From an uncultured Paracoccaceae bacterium (lineage in GTDB: Bacteria; Pseudomonadota; Alphaproteobacteria; Rhodobacterales; Rhodobacteraceae), in assembly GCA_938092015.1 (NCBI GenBank), contig CALKOT010000067.1, positions 1 to 49,830 on the forward strand: a DNA stretch of 49,830 nt, given 5' to 3'. Both the position numbers and the translations under genes were made by a program. Numbering within the stretch: the stretch's first letter is position 1; the number at the start of each line of letters is the position of its first letter. A model generated the notes under the pieces. That model worked only from the letters and a program-made list of their open reading frames with translations. It ran no database searches and was not told the DNA's origin. Positions 30,537 through 40,374 of this stretch are shown piece after piece.

Positions 30537-32387
30537 ATGCGTATCACTCGTCGGGATTTTTCGATCCTCAGCCTCTCAGCCGCCGCGATGGCGGCAACCC
30601 GGCCTGCCTTCGCCGCTGATGAAGGCGTCGTTCGCAGTCATGGTGCATCTTTGACTGGTGATCTGAAGTACGGCCCGGATTTCCCGCATTTCGACTACGT
30701 GAACCCCAATGCCCCCAAAGGCGGTGTTGCAAAGCAGGCGACGCAAAGCGGCTTCGACAGTTTCAACCCGTTCATCGTGAAAGGTGACCCGCCCGCCGGG
30801 ATTGGCATCGTTTTCAATACGCTGATGACGACGTCATTGGATCAGGGGTCCACCGAATACGGGTTACTAGCGGAATGGTTCGAACATCCCGACGACTATA
30901 GTTGGGCCTCTTTTCGGCTACGCGATGAGGCAAAATGGCATGATGGCGTGCCAATCACGGTGGACGATGTCATCTTCTCTTTGAACATTCTGCTTGATAA
31001 GGGCCACCCGCAATACAAGTTCTACTACGAAAATGTGGCTGAGGCCGTGGACCTGGGCGACCGGGTCGTTCGCTTCAACTTTGACGTTAAGAACAATCGA
31101 GAACTTCCTCATATTATGGGGCAATTAGCGATCTTGCCAAAACACTGGTGGGAGGGTCGCGTCTTCGAGGAAAGCTCACTTGAGCCGCCGTTAGGTTCTG
31201 GTCCCTACAAGATCGGCGCCTTCGAAGCGGGCCGTTATATCGAGTACGACCGTGTGCCAGATTATTGGGGCGCTGATCTGCCCGTAAACATCGGCAAGTA
31301 CAATTTCGACACGATCCGATATGAGATCTTTCTGGATGGTGAGGCCGCGTTCGAAGGTTTCAAATCCGGTGAGTTTGACTACCGCGCCGAAAACTCCGCT
31401 TCGAAATGGGCGCACCAATATGAATTTCCAGCGGTCAAAAAGGGTCTCGTCACTAAGGAAGAGATCGTTGAGGACGGCCCCAAACGCATTCAGGTCTTCG
31501 CTTTCAACCTTCGCCGTCCGCAGTTTCAGGATCGCAGGGTGCGCGAAGCAATCAAGCTTGCCTTTGACTTTGAGCGGACCAACGCGACCGTCTACTTTGA
31601 CCAATACGCCCGCCCCCGCAGTTTCTTTCAAGGCACTGAAAGCCTGATGGCGACCGGAGCGCCGACAGGCGCCGAACTGGCGATGTTGGAAGAATTGCGC
31701 GGTCAGGTCCCTGACGAAGTTTTTGGCCCCCACTACGAAGCGCCAAAAACCGATGGATCGGGCCGAAATCGCCGGCAGTTGCGTGCTGCAGGAAAATTGT
31801 TGGCAGAGGCTGGATGGTCCATTCGCAACGGCGCGCTTGTCGGGACGGATGACAGGGCGTTCACCATTGAGTTTCTCACCGCCTCGGATGCGCAGAGCAA
31901 GGTTCTGAACCCGTTCATCAAAAACCTCAAAACCCTTGGCATCGACGCCAAGATGCGCGTGGTCGATGGCCCGCAATACATCCGCCGCGTCGCGCAAGAC
32001 CCTACATTTGACTGGGACATGATCATCTGGGGCGTCTCAAATTCCGAAAGCCCCGGCAATGAACAACGTGAATTCTGGGGATCAGAGGCCGCCACCCGTG
32101 TCGGCGCCCGCAATGTCGGCGGCGTGCAGGACCCGGCAGTGGATGCGCTGATCGACAAGATCATTTTCGCCAAGGATAGGGCAGAGCTTGAAGCAGCGTC
32201 CAGCGCCCTCGACCGCGTGCTGACGTGGAATCACTACATGATCATGCAGCTTTACACCCCATATGAGCGCATCGCGTATTGGGACCGGTTCGGCCACCCC
32301 GATCCCCTGCCCCCACGCAACATCGGCTTTCCGACTTACTGGTGGTGGGACGAAGAAAAAGCCGCCGCGGTTGAGGCGGCAAAGTGA
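30537..32387 (+). CDS. Peptide-type ABC transporter binding protein, Tat-exported (YejA-like 1)
   Basis: 616 residues from the ATG at 30537, which follows CGGAGG; in-frame codons upstream to 30435 are not supported. The N-terminus MRITRRDFSILSLSAAAMAA has a twin-arginine motif, so this protein is probably exported folded through Tat. The mature part has the family-5 solute-binding pattern: HFDYVNPNAPKGG, SFNPFIVKGDPPAG, WHDGVPITVDDVIFSLNIL, and late WDMIIWGVSNSESPGNEQ. Length (about 600) and the double WYWDE-type ending match microcin C/YejA-like proteins. Its stop overlaps the next gene (GTGA). It probably feeds YejB/E/F-like components encoded about 4 kb downstream. Confidence 0.92.
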   Translation: MRITRRDFSILSLSAAAMAATRPAFAADEGVVRSHGASLTGDLKYGPDFPHFDYVNPNAPKGGVAKQATQSGFDSFNPFIVKGDPPAGIGIVFNTLMTTSLDQGSTEYGLLAEWFEHPDDYSWASFRLRDEAKWHDGVPITVDDVIFSLNILLDKGHPQYKFYYENVAEAVDLGDRVVRFNFDVKNNRELPHIMGQLAILPKHWWEGRVFEESSLEPPLGSGPYKIGAFEAGRYIEYDRVPDYWGADLPVNIGKYNFDTIRYEIFLDGEAAFEGFKSGEFDYRAENSASKWAHQYEFPAVKKGLVTKEEIVEDGPKRIQVFAFNLRRPQFQDRRVREAIKLAFDFERTNATVYFDQYARPRSFFQGTESLMATGAPTGAELAMLEELRGQVPDEVFGPHYEAPKTDGSGRNRRQLRAAGKLLAEAGWSIRNGALVGTDDRAFTIEFLTASDAQSKVLNPFIKNLKTLGIDAKMRVVDGPQYIRRVAQDPTFDWDMIIWGVSNSESPGNEQREFWGSEAATRVGARNVGGVQDPAVDALIDKIIFAKDRAELEAASSALDRVLTWNHYMIMQLYTPYERIAYWDRFGHPDPLPPRNIGFPTYWWWDEEKAAAVEAAK

Positions 32388-34207
32388 AGGTGCTTCGCCT
32401 CGCCACCGTCATCGCGGCGACCGCCTTCACCGCTCAGGCCGACGTCACCAGCCACGGCGTCAGTGCGTTTGGGGAATTAAAGTACCCGACGGACTACGCC
32501 CATCTCGACTACGTGAACCCTGATGCGCCCAAAGGCGGCGCCTATATGGGCCGCTCGACCTTTGCGGCCCGCACCTTCGACAGCCTCAACCCTTATATTC
32601 TGAAGGGCGAACCAGCAATTGAGATCAGCCTGCTGGTGTTCGAAACCCTCATGTACCGCGCCTGGGATGAGCCTGATGCGATGTACGGGCTGATCGCTGA
32701 AAGCGTCACTTACCCTGATGACCGGTCATGGGCGGAGTTTCAGTTGCGACTAGAGGCGACCTTCTCTGACGGTACGCCGATCACCGCCGACGACGTTGTG
32801 TTTTCGCTGAACATCCTGAAAGAGGAAGGTTCACCTACCTATAAAACCGCGTTCCGTGATCTCGCATCGGCCACAGCGCTGTCACCTCAGCGCGTCCATT
32901 TTGAATTCCGCGAAGGGGCAGCGACCCGTGATCTGCCGATCCTCGCGGCGCAGGTGCCGATCCTGTCTAAAGCCGATTGGCAGGGGAAAAAATTCGCCGA
33001 AAGCTCACTTGTTCCGCCCATAGGATCAGGCCCTTACACGATTGGCGATGTGAAGCCGGGCCGCTCTATCACCTATGAGAAGAACCCGGATTATTGGGGC
33101 AAGGATCTGCCGATCAACATCGGCAAGTGGAACTTTGCCTCGCTGAATTACGAATACTTCAAGGACAGCACGGCAGCCTTCGAGGCCTTCAAATCCGGCG
33201 CCTTTGAGATGCATGAAGAATTTTTCTCAAAGCTCTGGGCCACGGGCTATGATTTCCCCGCCATCGAAAAGGGTTGGGTGGTGCGGGATGTACTGCCCGA
33301 TGGTCGCCCATCCGGGACCCAAGGCTATTGGTTCAACTTACGGCGCGAAAAATTCCGGGACCCGTTGGTCCGTCAGGCCCTCGCGTTGGGCTTTGATTTC
33401 GAATGGTCGAACCGGACGCTGTTCTACGACCTCTACAATCGCACAGACAGTTTCTTCGAAGGTTCGCCTCTCGCCGCATCTGGCGCCCCATCTGAGGCAG
33501 AGCTTGTCCTGATCGACGCCGCCTCCGGTCTGCCCGAAGCTGCGAAGGCTGAGGCGTTTGTTCCGCCCCAGACCGACGGTTCAGGGCGTCTCCGCCGCCT
33601 TCTGCGTCAGGCAGGCAAATTGTTGGATGAGGCTGGATGGAAAGTCGGTCCTGAAGGCGTTCGACAGAAAGACGGCCAAACGCTCAGCATTGAGTTCCTG
33701 TCCAACTCCCCCGCTTTTGAACGTATTTCCGGCCCTTACATCAAGAACCTGAAACTGATGGGCGTTGACGCCGAATATCGCCATATTGACGCCGCGCAGT
33801 ATCAGCAGCGTACAGAAGATTTCGACTTTGACATCGTCGTCGCACGCCTGCCCATCCAGGCTGTTCCTGGAACTGAGCTGCGCAACCTGTGGCATTCGCT
33901 TTCCTCTGACGCAAAAGGGTCTCTCAACCTTGCGGGCGTAGCGAATGAAGGCATCGATGCACTGATCGAGGCTGTTATCAGCGCAGAAAGCGCTGAACAG
34001 CATGCGATTGCAGTCTCTGCCCTAGACCGCAGCTTGCGCGCGATGCACATCTGGGTGCCGCAATGGACCAAAGGCAGCCATACGATGGCCTATTGGGACA
34101 AGTTCGGGAAACCGGGTGTGAAACCGCCATTTGGCCGCGCCATCGTCGAAACGTGGTGGATCGATCCTGCGAAGGAAGCGGCCCTGAAAGAGGCGCGCAG
34201 CAAGTAA
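32384..34207 (+). CDS. Peptide-type ABC transporter binding protein, Sec-exported (YejA-like 2)
   Basis: 607 residues from a GTG at 32384 that overlaps the previous stop as GTGA. The Sec signal peptide reads KVLRLATVIAATAFTAQA|DV. The mature protein parallels its neighbour closely: GVSAFGELKYPTDYAHLDYV, DAPKGGAYMG, FSDGTPITADDVVFSLNIL, and a C-terminal MHIWVPQWTKGSHTMAYWDK. The two are tandem paralogues that have diverged in sequence and in export route (Tat versus Sec), suggesting different ligands delivered to one permease. Also of the family-5, YejA-like type. Confidence 0.92.
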   Translation: MKVLRLATVIAATAFTAQADVTSHGVSAFGELKYPTDYAHLDYVNPDAPKGGAYMGRSTFAARTFDSLNPYILKGEPAIEISLLVFETLMYRAWDEPDAMYGLIAESVTYPDDRSWAEFQLRLEATFSDGTPITADDVVFSLNILKEEGSPTYKTAFRDLASATALSPQRVHFEFREGAATRDLPILAAQVPILSKADWQGKKFAESSLVPPIGSGPYTIGDVKPGRSITYEKNPDYWGKDLPINIGKWNFASLNYEYFKDSTAAFEAFKSGAFEMHEEFFSKLWATGYDFPAIEKGWVVRDVLPDGRPSGTQGYWFNLRREKFRDPLVRQALALGFDFEWSNRTLFYDLYNRTDSFFEGSPLAASGAPSEAELVLIDAASGLPEAAKAEAFVPPQTDGSGRLRRLLRQAGKLLDEAGWKVGPEGVRQKDGQTLSIEFLSNSPAFERISGPYIKNLKLMGVDAEYRHIDAAQYQQRTEDFDFDIVVARLPIQAVPGTELRNLWHSLSSDAKGSLNLAGVANEGIDALIEAVISAESAEQHAIAVSALDRSLRAMHIWVPQWTKGSHTMAYWDKFGKPGVKPPFGRAIVETWWIDPAKEAALKEARSK

Positions 34208-34286
34208 GCGGACATGGGCGTCGGTTTCAGACAATAGACGCGATGCCCCCTATGGCATGCTGTCTTCATCAAACAATGAGGACAGC

Positions 34287-35066
34287 ATGACGTCGCCGAT
34301 TAACCTTTCCGCCTACCCTCTCAGCAATGCAGAGAAACGCGGGGCTTTACTAAAAGACGCGAAAGCCACCCTGCAGCGTGATGGCATGGTGACGCTGGAC
34401 GATTTCATGACGACACATGCGGTGGCAAAAACGCTGCACATCGCTAAGCCTGTCTTTGAAACGGACAGTTTTGAGCATCGGCGCGAGCATAACATCTACT
34501 TCCAGCCAAAAGTTGATGGCGTTGCGCCTGACCACCCAGCCCTTGCTACTCTGAAAACCGCTAACCGTACGCTTTGCGCCGATCAGCTGGCCGCGACGCC
34601 ACTGATGAAGTTGTATGAAGATCCGGCCTTTGTCGGTTTCCTTGCCGATCTCATGGGCAAGCCTGCGCTTTACACGATGGATGACCCACTCGCCCGGGTG
34701 AACGCGATGACCTACCGCGAAGGCGAAGCGCTGAACTGGCATTTCGACCGCTCAGAATTCACCACCACGATCTTGCTGGAGGCGCCAGAATCTGGCGGCG
34801 ATTTTGAATACCGCCCTGCCCTCCGCACAGCAGAAGACGCCAACTATGACGGCGTTGCGAAACTGTTGAAGGGCGAGGATCGGCAGGTTCAATCCGTCAC
34901 TCTGAAACCTGGCGCGCTGAATGTCTTCAAAGGCCACAACACCGCCCACCGCGTCACGCCGCCCGTAGGCGACACCCCCCGCACAATTGCCGTTCTCAGC
35001 TATTATGAGGCTCAGGGCGTGATGTTCACGGTCGAAGAACGGATCGGCTTTTACGGCCGGGCCTGA
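34287..35066 (+). CDS. Fe(II)/2-oxoglutarate-dependent oxygenase, HalD/ArpA-like
   Basis: 259 residues from the ATG at 34287 (GAGG upstream; the reading from 34257 is less likely). The iron facial triad is visible as HFD in ALNWHFDRSEFTTTILLE and the distal His in NTAHRVTPP, with the 2-oxoglutarate Arg in TPRTIAVLSYY. The segment SGGDFEYRPALRTAED lies between. The layout resembles the BesD/HalD-type amino acid oxygenases, but the Asp is present, which predicts hydroxylation, not halogenation. It is about 80 bp after the second binding-protein gene and on the same strand, so it may be in the same transcript. Substrate unknown; a free or peptide-derived amino acid is inference. Confidence 0.85.
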   Translation: MTSPINLSAYPLSNAEKRGALLKDAKATLQRDGMVTLDDFMTTHAVAKTLHIAKPVFETDSFEHRREHNIYFQPKVDGVAPDHPALATLKTANRTLCADQLAATPLMKLYEDPAFVGFLADLMGKPALYTMDDPLARVNAMTYREGEALNWHFDRSEFTTTILLEAPESGGDFEYRPALRTAEDANYDGVAKLLKGEDRQVQSVTLKPGALNVFKGHNTAHRVTPPVGDTPRTIAVLSYYEAQGVMFTVEERIGFYGRA

Positions 35067-35107
35067 TCACTGAACGCGCTTGGAAACGACTTTAGCGCAA
35101 ATCGGCT

Positions 35108-36397
35108 TCAGCCCAGTTTATTCAGACCGCACCACGAAGCGATGAACAGCGCATAAACCTCTGTACAGCGTTGAATGGACGCTAGTTCCACCCGCTCATC
35201 AAACCCATGAATGTTCTCTACGACTGGTCCGTAGCACAGGCTGGGAATACCATAGTAAAGCCCATAGAAACGTGTGTCCGTCAGCCCGGTAAATGCTTGC
35301 TCAGGCAACTCGCCGCCAATAATGGCATCATGTGCAGCGGCGAAAGTTTCTGTTTCAACCTCTGCGTTCTCAAGCACCCAGCCTTCCGCCTGAAAGCCGT
35401 TCCAGACGACTTCGGGCGGGCTGTTACTTAGGAACGGGTGATCACGGGCGCCTTCTGCAACACAGGCGGCAATCTCTGCTGTCGCATCTTCGACGTCGAC
35501 GCCGGGCAATAGCCCCATCCTGCAGTCCACGTCGCACCACGCAGGCACCGATGACGCCCAGTCGCCCCCAACGATCTTGCCGGGGTTCAGGTTAAGCGGA
35601 TGCGGCACATCGCCGAAATACGCGTCCATTTTGGCGCGCTCGTTCCACGCCGCCTCTAACCCTCGCAGCGCGCCAATCATGTCGTAGGCAGCCATGATCG
35701 CGTTTGAGCCGGTTCCAGCCGTCGCCACATGAACTGGCCGCCCCCGTACGCGCAGCTTGAACCAGATGACCCCGACCTGCGCCCTAACCAAAGAATGATT
35801 GGTCGGCTCGGGTATCAGCGCGCAATCAGCCCGATAGCCACGCTGAAGCGTCGATAACGCGCCAAGGCCCGTGCTTTCTTCTTCGATCACGCTTTGAAAA
35901 CAAACCCGTGCAGCTGGTTCAAACCCGGCCCGGCGAATGGCGTCCAGCGCGAACAGCGCCGCGACCGTGCCGGACTTCATATCCCCCGCACCACGCCCAT
36001 GCATCCAGCCATCCTTGATCACCGGGGCGAATGGCGGCGTCGACCACATATCTTCAGGGCCCGCAGGAACGACATCGAGATGCCCCTGCAGGATAAGAGA
36101 TTTGCCTTTGACTTCAGATGGGAAAGCCTCCCCCACCACTGTGCGCGCCCGGCTGAAGTCACCTTCGACGGGACCAAACCCGGGCAGGTGCTCCAAATCC
36201 GCCAGATCGATTTTCCAGTCATCCACGGCAAACCCGCGCTTTCGCAGCGCGTCGGCCATGAAATCCTGCGCTGGGCCTTCCTGAAAGCGGGTTGAAGGGA
36301 TCGCAACAAAATCGCTGAGAAAGGCGATCTGATCATCAAATCCATCCGCGACGGCCTGGCGAAGGGATTTAGCGGTTTCAGCATCAATATCTGTCAT
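35108..36397 (-). CDS. ArgE/DapE-family M20 deacylase
   Basis: 429 residues. Metal-binding motifs of M20 peptidases/deacylases: LILQGHLDVVPAG (His, Asp), GRGAGDMKSGTVAA (bridging Asp), VIEEESTGLGA (catalytic Glu-Glu), CALIPEPT and a late NIHGFDERVE (His). A dimerisation lid domain lies between about 205 and 320 (VIWFKLRVRGRPVHVATAGTG). Enzymes of this group hydrolyse N-acyl amino acids, N-succinyl-diaminopimelate or N-formyl compounds. The gene is inserted antisense between the oxygenase gene and the transporter permease genes, so it is probably functionally linked to imported acylated amino acids or peptides. ArgE itself is not indicated. Confidence 0.92.
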   Translation of the reverse strand: MTDIDAETAKSLRQAVADGFDDQIAFLSDFVAIPSTRFQEGPAQDFMADALRKRGFAVDDWKIDLADLEHLPGFGPVEGDFSRARTVVGEAFPSEVKGKSLILQGHLDVVPAGPEDMWSTPPFAPVIKDGWMHGRGAGDMKSGTVAALFALDAIRRAGFEPAARVCFQSVIEEESTGLGALSTLQRGYRADCALIPEPTNHSLVRAQVGVIWFKLRVRGRPVHVATAGTGSNAIMAAYDMIGALRGLEAAWNERAKMDAYFGDVPHPLNLNPGKIVGGDWASSVPAWCDVDCRMGLLPGVDVEDATAEIAACVAEGARDHPFLSNSPPEVVWNGFQAEGWVLENAEVETETFAAAHDAIIGGELPEQAFTGLTDTRFYGLYYGIPSLCYGPVVENIHGFDERVELASIQRCTEVYALFIASWCGLNKLG

Positions 36398-36541
36398 GCG
36401 GCAATCGTCAGTGATGAAACCGCGATGTCAAATCCCGCGCAGCGTCAATGGCATCAGAATATGCCCCGAAACAGTGACATATGTTCACCTGCTGTTGAGC
36501 ACGCTTGACCCCAGCCGCCTGCAACCCCAAAACAACACTCA

Positions 36542-37624
36542 ATGGCATCGTATATCCTCAGACGTCTCCTCCTGATCATCCCGACCTTGTTCGGGATCAT
36601 GCTGATCAACTTCGCAATCATCCAGTTCGCCCCCGGTGGACCGGTTGAACAGGTGATCGCTGAACTGACCCATGCATCAGGCGGCGCGACTGAGCGCTTT
36701 GCCGGTGGCGGCGGCGACACGATTGGGTCGGGTGCGCAGCAGGATGGCGGATATAAGGGCGCGCAAGGACTGGACCCTGAGTTTATCAAAGAGCTAGAAA
36801 AACAGTTCGGCTTTGATAAGCCACCGATTGAACGTTTCTTCACAATGCTCTGGAATTACATACAATTCGACTTTGGTGAAAGCTACTTCAGGTCCGTCAC
36901 CGTCATCGACCTGATCCTCGAAAAAATGCCTGTTTCCATCAGCCTGGGCATCTGGACGACGTTACTGAGTTACCTCATTTCAATCCCGCTCGGCATCCGC
37001 AAAGCGGTCAAAGACGGCTCACGTTTCGACACATGGACCTCTGGCGTCATCATCATCGGCTACGCCATCCCGGGCTTCCTGTTCGCGATCATGCTGCTGA
37101 TCTTCTTTGCCGGCGGGTCGTATTTTCAGTGGTTCCCGCTGCGCGGCCTGCACTCCACCGGCTCGGAAAACATGGGTTATATCGAATACGCGCTCGATTA
37201 TCTCTGGCACATCTTCCTGCCAGTTCTGGCGATGGCGATATCCGGTTTCGCGACCTTAACGCTACTAACGAAGAACAGTTTCCTTGACGAGATCGGCAAA
37301 CAGTACGTCGTCACTGCCCGCGCCAAGGGTCTGAGCGAACGATCTGTCCTTTACGGCCACGTTTTCCGCAATGCGATGCTGATCGTCGTCGCGGGCTTCC
37401 CCGCCGCGTTCGTTTCAGTCTTCTTCACCGGAAGCCTGCTGATTGAAACGATCTTCAGCCTCGATGGCCTTGGCCTGCTCGGATACGAAAGCATCATCAA
37501 CCGCGACTACCCGGTCGTCTTCGGCACGCTCTACCTCTTCGGCCTGATTGGCCTCGTCATGCACCTGATCACGGACCTGGTGTATGTGCAGATCGACCCC
37601 CGCATTGATTTTGAGGGCCGTTGA
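36542..37624 (+). CDS. yejB: Peptide ABC transporter permease, YejB-like
   Basis: 360 residues with an N-terminal membrane helix ([20 protein letters not shown]), a periplasmic insert of about 70 residues ([18 protein letters not shown] region) characteristic of YejB, and five more helices. The EAA loop coupling to the ATPase is [24 protein letters not shown]. It ends overlapping the next gene (TTGATG). The Yej system of E. coli imports microcin C and other peptides. The start has only a weak ribosome-binding site; the 145 bp upstream (36398-36541) must hold the operon promoter and contains an imperfect palindrome GTGACATATGTTCAC. Confidence 0.92.
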   Translation: MASYILRRLLLIIPTLFGIMLINFAIIQFAPGGPVEQVIAELTHASGGATERFAGGGGDTIGSGAQQDGGYKGAQGLDPEFIKELEKQFGFDKPPIERFFTMLWNYIQFDFGESYFRSVTVIDLILEKMPVSISLGIWTTLLSYLISIPLGIRKAVKDGSRFDTWTSGVIIIGYAIPGFLFAIMLLIFFAGGSYFQWFPLRGLHSTGSENMGYIEYALDYLWHIFLPVLAMAISGFATLTLLTKNSFLDEIGKQYVVTARAKGLSERSVLYGHVFRNAMLIVVAGFPAAFVSVFFTGSLLIETIFSLDGLGLLGYESIINRDYPVVFGTLYLFGLIGLVMHLITDLVYVQIDPRIDFEGR

Positions 37625-38721
37625 TGCAGCTTAGCCCTATTGGTCAGCGCCGCTGGCGGAACTTCAAAGCGAACCGGCGCGGATACTGGTCCCTGTGGAT
37701 CTTCTCCGTCCTCTTCATCATCAGCCTGTTCGCCGAGCTGGTCGCCAATGACAAACCCCTCATCCTGAGTTTCCGCGGGGACCTCCACTTCCCGCTGACC
37801 ACCTTCTACACCGAGGAATATTTTGGTGGTGAGTACGAGACTGAGCCCGACTACACCGACCCCGTCGTTAAATGTCTGATCCGCACCGGCGGCAATCTTG
37901 ATCCCTGCTTTGATGAGGCTGACAAGATCATCGAAAGGGCTAACGTGGCCGAAGGTCAGGAAGAAGGCTGGACCATCTGGCCACTCATTGAATTCAGCTT
38001 CGATACGCAAAACTACAATGTTGTCACCGCCCCCGCCCCACCTTCGGCTGAGAACTGGCTGGGCACAGACGACCAGACGCGGGACGTCATGGCGCGGGTG
38101 ATCTACGGGTTCCGCATCTCGGTCCTCTTCGGCTTCACAGTCACCATCATGTCGTCAATGATCGGCGTGCTGGCGGGCGCGACGCAGGGTTTCTTTGGCG
38201 GTTGGGTCGATCTCTTCTTTCAGCGACTGGTTGAGATCTGGGGCAACATCCCCACCCTCTACGTCCTGATCATCATCTCGGCGATCATCACGCCGAATTT
38301 CTGGATACTCATGTTCCTGCTGACCCTGTTCAGTTGGACGGCGCTGGTGGGAGTCGTCCGCGCAGAATTCCTCCGTGCCCGCAACTTTGAGTACGTCCGC
38401 GCCGCCCGTGCCCTCGGCGTCAGCGACTGGCCGATCATGTTTCGCCACCTGCTTCCTAACGCCATGGTCGCGACGCTAACGATCATGCCGTTCATGCTGG
38501 CCGGGTCAGTTTCGATCCTCGCATCCCTCGATTTCCTCGGCCTTGGTCTGCCTGCGGAATACCCATCGCTTGGTGACCTCGCGCTGCAGGGCAAGAACAA
38601 CCTGCAGGCGCCATGGCTCGGCATCACCGCTTTTCTGACCTTCGCCTTGATGCTGTCGCTGTTGGTCTTCATCTTTGAGGCCGTGCGTGACGCCTTCGAT
38701 CCACGGAAGACGTTCCAGTGA
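37621..38721 (+). CDS. yejE: Peptide ABC transporter permease, YejE-like
   Basis: 366 residues. An N-terminal cytoplasmic [19 protein letters not shown] segment and first helix precede a large periplasmic domain (about 45-150, with [20 protein letters not shown] and [20 protein letters not shown]), then five helices and the EAA loop [20 protein letters not shown]. It matches the YejE type of dipeptide/microcin permease. Translationally coupled to the genes before and after. Confidence 0.93.
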   Translation: MMQLSPIGQRRWRNFKANRRGYWSLWIFSVLFIISLFAELVANDKPLILSFRGDLHFPLTTFYTEEYFGGEYETEPDYTDPVVKCLIRTGGNLDPCFDEADKIIERANVAEGQEEGWTIWPLIEFSFDTQNYNVVTAPAPPSAENWLGTDDQTRDVMARVIYGFRISVLFGFTVTIMSSMIGVLAGATQGFFGGWVDLFFQRLVEIWGNIPTLYVLIIISAIITPNFWILMFLLTLFSWTALVGVVRAEFLRARNFEYVRAARALGVSDWPIMFRHLLPNAMVATLTIMPFMLAGSVSILASLDFLGLGLPAEYPSLGDLALQGKNNLQAPWLGITAFLTFALMLSLLVFIFEAVRDAFDPRKTFQ

Positions 38722-40304
38722 GCGTCCTGGAGTTCAAAAACCTCACCGTCGGTTTCAAGTCCGAGGGCAAAATCGCCGAGGCCGTCAAAGGCGTCTCGTT
38801 CCACATCGAAAAGGGCGAAACCGTCGCCCTCGTCGGCGAAAGCGGCTCCGGCAAATCCGTCACCGCCCTGTCCGCCGTGGAACTCCTGCCGAAATCCGCC
38901 GTTCTCGGCGGCTCCGTCACCTACAACGGCAAGGAGATGATCGGCGCGGATGAGGCCGACCTTCGCGCTGTCCGGGGCAACGACATCAGCCTTATCTTTC
39001 AGGAGCCGATGACGTCCCTCAACCCCCTCCACACCATCGACAAGCAGATCGGCGAGAGCCTCGCGCTGCATCAAGGCGTCACCAAGGACCAAGCGCGAGG
39101 CCGCATCCTGGAACTGCTCAACAAGGTCGGCATCCGCGACGCCGAAGACCGCCTGACGTCATACCCGCACGAGCTGTCCGGCGGTCAGCGCCAGCGCGTG
39201 ATGATCGCGATGGCCCTTGCGAACAAACCCGAACTGCTGATCGCGGACGAACCCACGACCGCCCTCGACGTCACCATCCAGGCCCAAATCCTCGACCTCC
39301 TGAAAGAACTGCGGACCAAAGAAGGCCTGTCGATGCTGTTCATCACCCATGACCTTGGCATCGTGCGGCGTATATCCGACCGGGTCTGCGTGATGAAGGG
39401 CGGTGAGATTGTCGAAACTGGCCCCACCAAAGAGGTCTTCGACAACCCCCAGCACGGATACACCAAAATGCTGCTGGAAAGCGAACCAACAGGCCGCCCC
39501 GACCCGGTGCCGGACAGCGCCCCGGTCATCGGCGAAGCCAAGCAACTAAAAGTCTGGTTCCCGATCAAACGCGGCCTTCTGCGCAAGACCGTCGGCCACG
39601 TCAAAGCCGTCAACGGCGCCGACATCGCCGTCCGCGCAGGCGAGACCCTTGGCATCGTCGGCGAAAGCGGCTCAGGCAAAACCACCATCGCCCTCGCGAT
39701 GATGCGCCTGATCCAGTCCGAAGGCCCGATCCTGTTCATGGGACGTGAGGTGCAGGACCTGAAGCGCCGCGCCATCAGCCCCCTCCGCCGCCAAATGCAA
39801 ATCGTGTTTCAGGACCCCTACGGCAGCCTCTCGCCCCGCATGTCCTGCGCCGAGATCATCGCTGAGGGCCTCGGCGTCCACAAACTAGACGAGACACGCG
39901 ACCGTCGCGACATGGTCGCCGAAGTGCTTGATGAAGTCGGCTTGCCCCAAGAGGCGATGGACCGCTACCCGCACGAATTCTCAGGCGGCCAGCGCCAACG
40001 CATCGCCGTCGCCCGCGCCATGATCCTGAAACCGAAACTGGTTGTGCTGGACGAGCCGACGAGCGCCCTCGACATGACCGTCCAGACCCAGATCATTGAT
40101 ATGCTGCGCGGCCTGCAGAAGAAATACGACCTCGCCTACATCTTCATCAGCCACGACCTGAAAGTGGTTCGGGCGCTAAGCCATCGCGTGCTGGTGATGC
40201 GCAAGGGTGAGGTGGTGGAGCAAGGCAATGCAGCCGATGTCATCGATGCGCCGAGCCATGAGTATACGCGGGAATTGATGGCGGCAGCGTTTGGGCGGGG
40301 TTGA
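38718..40304 (+). CDS. yejF: Peptide ABC transporter ATP-binding protein with two ATPase domains, YejF-like
   Basis: 528 residues from a GTG overlapping the yejE stop (GTGA). Two complete ATPase domains are fused: Walker [14 protein letters not shown] and [13 protein letters not shown], signature motifs LSGGQRQRV and FSGGQRQRI, Walker [14 protein letters not shown] and [13 protein letters not shown], and H-loops in FITHDLGIV and FISHDLKVV. Both halves carry all residues needed for ATP hydrolysis. The double-domain form is typical of YejF/GsiA-like transporters. It ends the transporter operon. Confidence 0.95.
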   Translation: MSVLEFKNLTVGFKSEGKIAEAVKGVSFHIEKGETVALVGESGSGKSVTALSAVELLPKSAVLGGSVTYNGKEMIGADEADLRAVRGNDISLIFQEPMTSLNPLHTIDKQIGESLALHQGVTKDQARGRILELLNKVGIRDAEDRLTSYPHELSGGQRQRVMIAMALANKPELLIADEPTTALDVTIQAQILDLLKELRTKEGLSMLFITHDLGIVRRISDRVCVMKGGEIVETGPTKEVFDNPQHGYTKMLLESEPTGRPDPVPDSAPVIGEAKQLKVWFPIKRGLLRKTVGHVKAVNGADIAVRAGETLGIVGESGSGKTTIALAMMRLIQSEGPILFMGREVQDLKRRAISPLRRQMQIVFQDPYGSLSPRMSCAEIIAEGLGVHKLDETRDRRDMVAEVLDEVGLPQEAMDRYPHEFSGGQRQRIAVARAMILKPKLVVLDEPTSALDMTVQTQIIDMLRGLQKKYDLAYIFISHDLKVVRALSHRVLVMRKGEVVEQGNAADVIDAPSHEYTRELMAAAFGRG

Positions 40305-40374
40305 GCCTGATGTTGCGATCCGGACGAACGAATGACCATTAAGTTTTAGCAAGAATTCTGCCAATGGGGCGGGG

